NCBI RefSeq assembly: GCF_009932355.1
Contig: NZ_LEKU01000021.1
Coordinates: forward strand, 1-49,989
Direction of reading: 5' to 3'
DNA: 49,989 nt
Source: Riemerella anatipestifer_E
GTDB lineage: Bacteria; Bacteroidota; Bacteroidia; Flavobacteriales; Weeksellaceae
Part shown: positions 43,839 through 49,989 of the stretch, in pieces
Position numbering within the stretch: position 1 is the stretch's first letter
Layout: every line of letters begins with the position of its first letter
Made by a program: the position numbers and the translations under genes
The notes under the pieces: model-generated
Seen by the model: only the letters and a program-made list of their open reading frames with translations
What the model was told of the DNA's origin: nothing
Database searches by the model: none

Positions 43839-45092
43839 TTATTTAAGCTTTGATAAAGCTCCTTCTAATACAGGTAACATATTTTTAATATCTTCTAAAG
43901 AACAGCCACCTACTGAAGCTCTAAACCAAGGGGTTTCTCTGGAATTACCAAATGCCGAAAATGGCACTAACGCCATACCTGCCTCTCGGATAAGATAAAA
44001 CACAACATCAGTGGTATCCTTCAATACCTCTCCATCTAGAGTGGTTTTTCCTACATAATCCATCTTAATGGTAAGATACAATGCACCCATAGGCTCTACA
44101 CTATCTACTGCAAAGCCTTTGTTTTTAAGCTCTTGAATACCTTGATGTAATGTATTTAAGCTCAGCTGTATTCTTCCTTTAAAATCATTTACATAAGCAT
44201 CTACCTCATCTGTTTTAGATAAGAATTTAGCTGTAGCTTCTTGCTCTGGCTTCGGTGCCCACGCTCCAATATGCGTTAAAAAAGCTTTCATCTTATTGAT
44301 GATTACCGAAGGACCAAAGCCCCAACCCACTCTTACTCCTGTAGCTGCAAAACATTTAGACGAACCATCTATAAATATGGTATAATCTTTCATTTCTGGC
44401 ACTAAACTCACAGGGTTGAAATGCTCATGACCAAAAAATAACATAGCGTAAATTTGGTCGTACATCAAATAGAGCGGTTTTTCGTTTTCGCCTCTTCTTT
44501 TATTTTCAGCAACTACCATCTCGCAGATTTCTCTCAGTTGTTGTTCGGTAAACATAGTTCCCGTAGGGTTTGAAGGAGAACAAAGAGCCAATAATACTGC
44601 TCCTTCCAAATGAGGTTTTAGCTCTTCTGCAGTAGGTAAAAAGTTATTTTCTTTTTTAGTTTCTATTTCTACTTTTTCTGCAGAAGTAAGATAAGCATAG
44701 TGGTTATTATTCCAAGAAGGAAGAGGATAAACTACTTTATCACCTGCATCTACAACACTCATATATGCCGCATAAATAAGCGGACGAGAACCTCCAGCCA
44801 CTAATATTTCCTCTGGTGAATAATCTAACTGATAACGCTTCTTTAAATCCGAAGATACACTTTCCCTAAGACTTAACAAACCATTAGCCGGAGGGTAATT
44901 AGTTAAATTATTTCTGTAAGCCTTTTGTATTTCTTCTTTTAGAAGAGAAGGGATAGGATAAATATTAGCGTTTAAATCCCCTATAGTAAGATTAGCTATC
45001 TGAGCTCCTTTAGCCTTAAGCTCATTAACTTCGTTTCCTATTTTTACTATTTCTGAGCCTACTAGATTAGCTGCTAAACGAGATACTTTCAT
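43839..45092 (-). CDS. PLP-dependent aminotransferase, class I/II
   Basis: Fold type I aminotransferase of the aspartate aminotransferase superfamily; substrate unknown. PLP Lys246 lies in IDGSSKCFAATGVRVGWG; NPTG (175-178) and the YDQIYAML segment are in place, and the C-terminal RASVGG holds the carboxylate-binding Arg. Length 417. It sits between the phosphomutase and the SH3 protein. Flavobacterial members are usually annotated simply as PLP-dependent aminotransferase. Confidence 0.9.
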   Translation of the reverse strand: MKVSRLAANLVGSEIVKIGNEVNELKAKGAQIANLTIGDLNANIYPIPSLLKEEIQKAYRNNLTNYPPANGLLSLRESVSSDLKKRYQLDYSPEEILVAGGSRPLIYAAYMSVVDAGDKVVYPLPSWNNNHYAYLTSAEKVEIETKKENNFLPTAEELKPHLEGAVLLALCSPSNPTGTMFTEQQLREICEMVVAENKRRGENEKPLYLMYDQIYAMLFFGHEHFNPVSLVPEMKDYTIFIDGSSKCFAATGVRVGWGFGPSVIINKMKAFLTHIGAWAPKPEQEATAKFLSKTDEVDAYVNDFKGRIQLSLNTLHQGIQELKNKGFAVDSVEPMGALYLTIKMDYVGKTTLDGEVLKDTTDVVFYLIREAGMALVPFSAFGNSRETPWFRASVGGCSLEDIKNMLPVLEGALSKLK

Positions 45093-45140
45093 AAGAATTC
45101 TTGTATATGTAGTGTTATTATTTATACCTTATTTGATAAT

Positions 45141-46862
45141 TTATGCTAGACCTAAATCTTTTTTGATAACTTCTATTTTCGCATTAAGAGTTTCTACCTT
45201 AGATTTGAAATCTTTCTCTGATTCTATTTTGTCTAATGCACTAAAATAGAATTTAATTTTAGGTTCTGTTCCTGAAGGTCTTATCGCTACCTTTGTACCA
45301 TCTTCTGTATAGTAAATAAGCACATTAGACTTAGGAATATCCGTCATTGGTTGTTTCTCGTTTTTATTCAAATCCCAAGCGGTTTGCTCCTGATAATCCT
45401 TAACTAAAACCACTTTAGAACCTGCCAACGAGGTTACAGGATTATTTCTAAAATCCGTCATCATTTTTTTGATTTGCTCTGCACCTTCTTTTCCTTTTTT
45501 CACCACATTTACAAGAGCCTCTTGGTAAAGACCTAATCTTTGGTAGATTTCTATCATATACTGATACATCGTTTTACCTTGAGCCTTGCACCACGCTGCT
45601 ATTTCACAAGCCAATAGTATAGAACCACAAGAGTCTTTATCTCTCACAAAATCTCCCGTCATAAAGCCAAAACTTTCTTCTCCTCCACAGATAAATTTCT
45701 GCTTACCTTCTACTTCTCTTATCATTTTACCTATCCATTTAAAGCCTGTAAGCCCTACCTTACATTCAACTCCATAGGATTTTGCCAAATCAAAAAATAC
45801 ATCAGAAGTTACGATAGTAGAACCTATAAACTCTGTGCCCGTGATACGACCTTGCTTTTGCCATTGAGACAAAATATAATCCGTAAGAATCATATTGGTC
45901 TGATTTCCATTAAGGAGTTGCATTTCTCCATCTAGATTTCTTACCGCTATCCCTAATCGGTCTCCGTCTGGGTCTGTACCTATTACAATATCTGCATTGG
46001 TAACCTTTGCTAAATCCATTGCCATAGTTAATGCCGCTGGCTCTTCTGGATTTGGACTTTCTACCGTAGGGAAGTTTCCGCTAGGAATCATTTGTTCCTT
46101 TACTAAATCTACCTTGGTAAAACCAGCCTTTGCTAAAGCCTGTGGAATGGTAGTATAAGTAGTCCCGTGAATAGAAGTAAATACAATATTAAGATTATCA
46201 TACCCCAACTTATCTTCTTGATAAAGAGAGTTATCCATACACGTTCTTATATAAACTTCATCTTGCTCCTCTCCTACCCATTCTATAAGACTATCATTAC
46301 CATTAAAGTTGATGTCTTCATATTTAGTATTAAGTACTTCATTGATGATTTCTGCATCATTAGGTGGCACTATCTGTGCTCCATCATTCCAATATACTTT
46401 ATACCCATTGTACTCTGGTGGATTGTGTGAAGCGGTAAGCACAATACCTGCATTACATTTTTTATCTCTCACCGTAAACGAAAGCTCTGGTGTAGGACGA
46501 TGCTCCTTAAACAACAATACTTTAATCCCATTAGCCGTAAGTACATCTGCTACTATTTTACCGAATTCTTTAGAGTTATTTCTTACATCATACGCTATGG
46601 CTACCTTTATCTCTTGGTTAGGGAACTGCTGATGCAAATAGTTAGCAAGCCCTTGCGTTGCTTGTCCTAAAGTATATTTATTAAGTCTGTTAGTTCCTAC
46701 TCCCATAATTCCACGCATTCCACCTGTACCAAACTCCAAGTTTTTATAAAATGCATCTTCTAGCTCTGGTGAGTTAGTATCTATCAATTGTTTTACAGTC
46801 TGTCTAGTTTCTTCATCAAATGCCTCTGTAAGCCAAAGTTTAGCTTTATCCACTGTATTCAT
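45141..46862 (-). CDS. Phosphohexomutase (phosphoglucomutase/phosphomannomutase)
   Basis: Interconverts hexose 1- and 6-phosphates, feeding polysaccharide precursor synthesis. The catalytic phosphoserine loop TASHNPPEYNGYKVYW (about 142-157), the metal loop DPDGDRLG, the sugar loop GGEESFGF and the phosphate-binding RPSGTEPKIKFY near the C-terminus give a complete four-domain enzyme. Length 573 belongs to the long PgcA-type group. The gene is 23 bases after the DUF2807 lipoprotein gene and 48 before the aminotransferase. Confidence 0.94.
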   Translation of the reverse strand: MNTVDKAKLWLTEAFDEETRQTVKQLIDTNSPELEDAFYKNLEFGTGGMRGIMGVGTNRLNKYTLGQATQGLANYLHQQFPNQEIKVAIAYDVRNNSKEFGKIVADVLTANGIKVLLFKEHRPTPELSFTVRDKKCNAGIVLTASHNPPEYNGYKVYWNDGAQIVPPNDAEIINEVLNTKYEDINFNGNDSLIEWVGEEQDEVYIRTCMDNSLYQEDKLGYDNLNIVFTSIHGTTYTTIPQALAKAGFTKVDLVKEQMIPSGNFPTVESPNPEEPAALTMAMDLAKVTNADIVIGTDPDGDRLGIAVRNLDGEMQLLNGNQTNMILTDYILSQWQKQGRITGTEFIGSTIVTSDVFFDLAKSYGVECKVGLTGFKWIGKMIREVEGKQKFICGGEESFGFMTGDFVRDKDSCGSILLACEIAAWCKAQGKTMYQYMIEIYQRLGLYQEALVNVVKKGKEGAEQIKKMMTDFRNNPVTSLAGSKVVLVKDYQEQTAWDLNKNEKQPMTDIPKSNVLIYYTEDGTKVAIRPSGTEPKIKFYFSALDKIESEKDFKSKVETLNAKIEVIKKDLGLA

Positions 46863-46885
46863 ATCTTTATATTTTTATGTTAAAA

Positions 46886-47590
46886 TTAAGGTTTTTCTTT
46901 ATTTTCTACTTTTGTGTCTTTATCTATTTTGAGCTTTCTTATTGGATTTCCGTAATAGACCAGTTTAGCTGTATTTTCTACCTTGCCAGAAATTTCTTCT
47001 TTAGTATTGATTTCTGCATAGTTCCCATTTTTAGACTGAATATCAAAATAATCTACCGTCCAATAAGGAGCTATAATACTCGCTGTATCCGAGATTTTAA
47101 GCACAGCCTCTTTAGTAACGCCTGAAAAATTAGCTCTTGATTTCTCCGTCATTTGCACTTCTGCTTTAGAAGCCTTTATTGCACCTATAAATTTCCCCTG
47201 ATTCTTTAGATTGATTTTCAAAGTAGGCGTTTTAATATCTCCAGAAACATTCATTTCCACAGAGTCAGAAATACTTATCTGTTTCAATGGTGTTTTGGAG
47301 TAAACCGTTACTGTGTAAAAATCTACATTTCCAGTAGGTCTTTTCTCAATGATTTTAAGTGTACTATCTTCAACTTTAATTTTCAGATTGCTAATAAGGT
47401 TAGGATAAGTTTCTACATTAACAAAGTTCTCCTCCCCTTGAGTGAAAAACAACCTGTATTTACCTTCTAGTTCAAGTTTATTAAAAACTTCCAAAGGTGT
47501 ATCTTCAGATTTTATTTCTCCTTCTGGAGTTACCTTTCCACAAGAGCTCCACAAGAATACCGATACCAAAAGATAAATATAATGTTTCAT
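46886..47590 (-). CDS. Head-GIN domain (DUF2807) lipoprotein
   Basis: Exported lipoprotein with lipobox WSSC. The rest is a head-GIN-type right-handed beta-solenoid (DUF2807), with repeated strands such as LEGKYRLFFTQGEE, DSVEMNVSGDI and TPTLKINLKNQGKFIGAI. Function unknown in the family; often a putative auto-transporter adhesin-like label. The ATG at 47590 (MKHYIYLL) was chosen over a GTG at 47599. It lies eleven bases after the glycosyltransferase gene. Confidence 0.85.
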   Translation of the reverse strand: MKHYIYLLVSVFLWSSCGKVTPEGEIKSEDTPLEVFNKLELEGKYRLFFTQGEENFVNVETYPNLISNLKIKVEDSTLKIIEKRPTGNVDFYTVTVYSKTPLKQISISDSVEMNVSGDIKTPTLKINLKNQGKFIGAIKASKAEVQMTEKSRANFSGVTKEAVLKISDTASIIAPYWTVDYFDIQSKNGNYAEINTKEEISGKVENTAKLVYYGNPIRKLKIDKDTKVENKEKP

Positions 47591-47601
47591 CTCACTCACA
47601 A

Positions 47602-48552
47602 TTAAATAATTTCTTCTATGTGATAATTTTTATGTTCTCTATTAGTTCTGATAATCAGCTCTCCTAAAAAACCTGCTATAAACAGTAAAGTCCCCATTAT
47701 CATCATCGTTAAAGCTATATAAAACCAAGGATTATCAGCTATTAAATGCCCATAAACACCTTTGGACATATCTATCAGTTTAGACACACCCAACCAAAGA
47801 GACGATAAAAAACCAATAATAAACATCAGTGTGCCTACCGCTCCAAAGAAATGCATTGGTCTGCCTCCAAATCTACTTACAAACCAAAGTGTTACCAAAT
47901 CCAAGAAACCTCTTATAAATCGTTCTGTGCCAAACTTTGAACTTCCGTAAGGTCTTGCTTGATGTTGTACCTCTTTCTCTGTGATTTTTCTAAAACCTGC
48001 ATTGGCTGCTAACACAGGAATATATCTGTGCATATCTCCATATACATCTATGGACTTCACCACTTGCCTTCGGTACGCTTTAAGTCCACAGTTAAAATCG
48101 TGTAGAAATACCCCCGAAACCTTTCTCGCCGCCGCATTGAATAGTTTAGACGGAATATTTTTAGTCATTACATTATCGTAGCGTTTCTTTTTCCAGCCAC
48201 TCACAATATCATAGCCTTCATTAACCACTTTATGATATAAAGCCGGTATCTCTTCTGGAAAATCTTGTAAATCAGCATCCATAGTAATTACCACTTCTCC
48301 CTTCACCCTTGCAAAAGCCGCATGAAGTGCTTGGGATTTTCCATAGTTTCTAGAAAATTTAATCCCTTGAATATTAGAATTTCTGTTTTTAAGAAACATT
48401 ATTGTTCCCCAAGAACTATCGGTACTCCCATCGTCCACAAACCAAATTTCGTAAGATAAACCAGCCTCACTGCAGACATTTTCTATCCTATTATAAAGTT
48501 CTTCTAAAGATTGTTCCTCATTAAGAAGAGGTATAACAATAGATAAATCCAT
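47602..48552 (-). CDS. Family 2 glycosyltransferase with two C-terminal TM segments (DPM1/ArnC-like)
   Basis: Polyprenyl-phosphate sugar transferase-like enzyme. The GT-A fold shows VIPLLNEEQSLEELY, VDDGSTDSS (40-48), MDADLQDFPEEI (the DxD-type metal site, about 91-102) and the YKGSSKFG-like region. Two C-terminal transmembrane segments (about 230-252, 270-292) match the ArnC/GtrB group, which loads a sugar on undecaprenyl phosphate. Sugar and acceptor cannot be told from sequence. 17 bases after the DUF4199 gene. Confidence 0.9.
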   Translation of the reverse strand: MDLSIVIPLLNEEQSLEELYNRIENVCSEAGLSYEIWFVDDGSTDSSWGTIMFLKNRNSNIQGIKFSRNYGKSQALHAAFARVKGEVVITMDADLQDFPEEIPALYHKVVNEGYDIVSGWKKKRYDNVMTKNIPSKLFNAAARKVSGVFLHDFNCGLKAYRRQVVKSIDVYGDMHRYIPVLAANAGFRKITEKEVQHQARPYGSSKFGTERFIRGFLDLVTLWFVSRFGGRPMHFFGAVGTLMFIIGFLSSLWLGVSKLIDMSKGVYGHLIADNPWFYIALTMMIMGTLLFIAGFLGELIIRTNREHKNYHIEEII

Positions 48553-48569
48553 TTTTTCTAAAAAATAAG

Positions 48570-49151
48570 TTAATAAACCGTTTTGCTTCTAAAGAAACTT
48601 CCAAAGAAAACAGACAATATCAAAAAGAAAGCACAATATCCCGCAAATACCAAAGAAAAATGATATAAAGAAAACATATCTTCGTTTCTCTTTACTTTCT
48701 CTTCAATTCGTTTTTTACCTTCTTCATATTTTTGTTCTAGTTCCTTTGCTTCTTCCGTATTAGGCTTAGTTATTTGTTTCGCTTTAGTATATTCTTCTTC
48801 CAAAGAAGCTCTAAAACTCTCTATATACTGATGATTTAAAAGCGATTTAACATCTTTATCAACATAACTGATAAACACAAAGATACTGGAAATAGATAAG
48901 AATCCCGCCAAAAACATCGGTGCAAATGCTTTTCCAAAAGCTTCCTTAAAGGTAAGTCTAACTTTTTCTTTTTTGTAAGAATAAACAGAAATAAACGCCC
49001 CAACACCAAAAATAAGAGGCAGAATGAAAGAATTAGCTATCATTGTAGTGCGAAAATAATTAACATCCATAAAGAAAAAATACACCACAAAAAACACCAA
49101 TAGGATTGCTCCACTCATCGCTAATCCGTTATTGATTGTACTTTTACCCAT
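48570..49151 (-). CDS. DUF4199-like membrane protein
   Basis: Unknown function; this family is found mainly in Bacteroidota. Four hydrophobic segments (about 12-31, 38-56, 77-97, 165-186) flank a Lys/Glu-rich helical loop (about 112-160: EEYTKAKQITKPNTEEAKELE). The N-terminus is a short cytosolic tail. First gene of the nine-gene run; a TAATTTTA sequence in the upstream leader is one base off the -7 consensus, so the promoter is uncertain. Confidence 0.78.
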   Translation of the reverse strand: MGKSTINNGLAMSGAILLVFFVVYFFFMDVNYFRTTMIANSFILPLIFGVGAFISVYSYKKEKVRLTFKEAFGKAFAPMFLAGFLSISSIFVFISYVDKDVKSLLNHQYIESFRASLEEEYTKAKQITKPNTEEAKELEQKYEEGKKRIEEKVKRNEDMFSLYHFSLVFAGYCAFFLILSVFFGSFFRSKTVY

Positions 49152-49272
49152 CTATTACTTAGTTTAAATTACAATTTTGAACTGGTAAAATTACGGATTA
49201 TTTTTGAGAAACTTTCGCTTATTCTCTTGCATTTCTAATTTAACTAGGTAAGTCTTCTTCTAAATATTTCTC

Positions 49273-49280
49273 TATCTTTG
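49273..49280 (+). promoter_or_regulatory. -7 box (TATCTTTG) for rnpB
   Basis: Exact TAnnTTTG match ending seven bases before the first base of the RNase P RNA P1 stem, which is the right distance for the transcription start. No TTG at the usual -33 distance. Confidence 0.65.
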
Positions 49281-49286
49281 CACCCT

Positions 49287-49608
49287 AATAACAAAGGCGG
49301 CTTGTTGCTTTGTTTTTTCTTACGACTAAACAAAGAGGAAAGTCCGGACACCATAGAGCAGCATAGCGGCTAACCGCCGTCCACAGTGATGTGAGGACTA
49401 GTGCAACAGAAAGCAAGTACAGTACGGCTGTAGTGAAATCAGGTAAACTCTATGCGGTGCAATGCTAAGTATATCGGCAACTAAGGGTCGCTCGTCCAAT
49501 GCCGAGGGGTAAGCAGCTAAAGCTTAATAGCAATATTAAGCGTAGATAAATAACAAGCGTTCTAAACTTGTTTTAGAATACAGAATCCGGCTTATAGCCT
49601 TTGTTATT
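49287..49608 (+). ncRNA. rnpB: RNase P RNA (bacterial type A)
   Basis: Catalytic RNA that trims tRNA 5' ends with the RnpA protein. The highly conserved P4 5' strand and nearby bases GAGGAAAGTCCGGACACC lie at 49335-49352, and the matching 3' strand ACAGAATCCGGCTTAT at 49580-49595. The 5' and 3' ends pair as P1: AATAACAAAGGC (49287-49298) with GCCTTTGTTATT (49597-49608). Length of about 322 is normal. The assignment is clear from the conserved core. Confidence 0.95.
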
Positions 49609-49618
49609 TTTTCAAAAC

Positions 49619-49650
49619 AAAAATCCGCCTTCGTAAAAAAGCGGATTTTT
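49619..49650 (+). terminator. Terminator of rnpB
   Basis: AAAAATCCGC (49619-49628) pairs with GCGGATTTTT (49641-49650); T run follows. It lies ten bases past the P1 stem. Confidence 0.9.
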
Positions 49651-49725
49651 TATAATTTATTTTGGCATCTACATACTATTTGACACTAAGTCATATTGTA
49701 AATAAAAATCTATTTTATAAAAAAG

Positions 49726-49749
49726 AAAGTTACCTATATAGGTAACTTT
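49726..49749. terminator. Palindromic bidirectional terminator-like hairpin
   Basis: Perfect 24-base palindrome AAAGTTACC-TATATA-GGTAACTTT with A/T flanks both ways. It lies 76 bases after the rnpB terminator, so it probably stops transcription arriving from the right on the minus strand. Confidence 0.65.
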
Positions 49750-49785
49750 TTTAATAAATCGTTATTTCATAGATTTAATTAATGA

Positions 49786-49866
49786 TTACTTTTTATAATC
49801 TGAAAACTCTTTTATGTATTTATGCTCGTTCGAAGCCGTTGCATTGGTTAAAAGAAAAATTTTCAT
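49786..49866 (-). pseudogene. Possible 3' remnant or small ORF of 26 residues
   Basis: A minus-strand frame from an ATG at 49866 encodes MKIFLLTNATASNEHKYIKE and six more residues to a TAA at 49788-49786. In-frame sequence upstream stays open for about 20 more codons (RNRFYVKIDLVSK) until a stop. It looks protein-like and is followed by a palindromic hairpin. It could be the broken end of a gene or chance. Weak support. Confidence 0.2.
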
Positions 49867-49944
49867 TTTAGAAACTAAATCTATTTTGACATAAAAACGA
49901 TTTCTTATTGTTAGTTTAGTTATAATTTATGAAATAACGAAATT

Positions 49945-49983
49945 AAAATGGGATAAATCAATTTTTATGGTTTATCCCATTTT
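49945..49983 (+). terminator. Terminator-like hairpin at the right edge
   Basis: AAAATGGGATAAA (49945-49957) pairs with TTTATCCCATTTT (49971-49983), with a T run reaching the window end. The T run favours plus-strand termination, although no plus-strand gene lies between it and rnpB. Confidence 0.7.
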
Positions 49984-49989
49984 TTTTTT

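Larger units (their letters stand above)
49651..49989. other. Gene-poor stretch with two more terminator-like hairpins
   Basis: No convincing gene. It holds a 24-base perfect palindrome (49726-49749, AAAGTTACCTAT and its complement) and a stem AAAATGGGATAAA (49945-49957) with TTTATCCCATTTT (49971-49983) followed by T to the window end. A short minus-strand frame with a protein-like look lies between (49866-49786, described separately). The stretch may be intergenic or a remnant. Confidence 0.6.

Overview
This AT-rich window looks like chromosome from a member of the Bacteroidota, class Flavobacteriia, most likely a Weeksellaceae relative such as Riemerella or Chryseobacterium; the genus is an inference. 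The signs are -7 promoter boxes of the TAnnTTTG type, a short primary sigma factor without region 1.1, type IX secretion (T9SS) C-terminal sorting domains, a eukaryote/archaeal-type ProRS, a mevalonate-pathway decarboxylase, a DnaJ with half a zinc finger, and lipid A/Kdo genes. Most of the window is compact housekeeping DNA in short operons separated by clear hairpin terminators.

Layout. 1-530: a 40-bp GT microsatellite with a candidate phase-variable ORF on the minus strand that runs off the left edge. 543-4539 (+): lpxK-punA, then dnaB-rnhA. 4558-9555 (-): a SIMPL-domain protein, then a small accessory island made of a 1015-aa T9SS-secreted serine hydrolase preceded by two tandem paralogous lipoproteins, one of them frameshifted. 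9731-11672 (+): tyrS and an esterase. 11703-17370 (-): a six-gene run of acyl-CoA synthetase, mvaD, a VOC protein, purK, purE and a lipoprotein. 17651-18809 (+): an M48 lipoprotein protease and a small membrane protein. 18857-23041 (-): queE, a sugar-phosphate transferase, mlaE, mlaF and a beta-barrel protein. 23190-24703 (-): a stand-alone T9SS sorting-domain protein, then rpsP-rimM. 24811-25803 (+): hemB. 25844-36512 (-): murI, lpdA, an ABC exporter pair, grpE-dnaJ, an Nramp transporter, a FadL-like porin and a Trp/Gly-rich lipoprotein. 36676-39252 (+): proS and a DUF937-like membrane protein with a 40-residue internal duplication. 39315-49151 (-): rpe, rpoD and a nine-gene run with kdsB, a glutathione peroxidase, an aminotransferase, a phosphohexomutase and a family 2 glycosyltransferase. 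49287-49608 (+): RNase P RNA, followed by about 340 bp without a convincing gene.

The genes mostly serve the envelope (lpxK, kdsB, mlaEF, FadL-like porin, sugar transferases, many lipoproteins), nucleotide metabolism (punA, purE, purK), translation (tyrS, proS, rpsP, rimM, rnpB), replication (dnaB, rnhA) and stress (grpE-dnaJ, GPx). The parts most worth a second look are the (AC)20 tract whose repeat number sets the reading frame of the left-edge ORF, the hydrolase plus duplicated-lipoprotein island (possibly an effector with cognate lipoproteins), the free-standing T9SS sorting-domain protein, a palindromic operator candidate in front of the Nramp gene, and an Asn-to-Asp change at the base-specificity position of the purine nucleoside phosphorylase.
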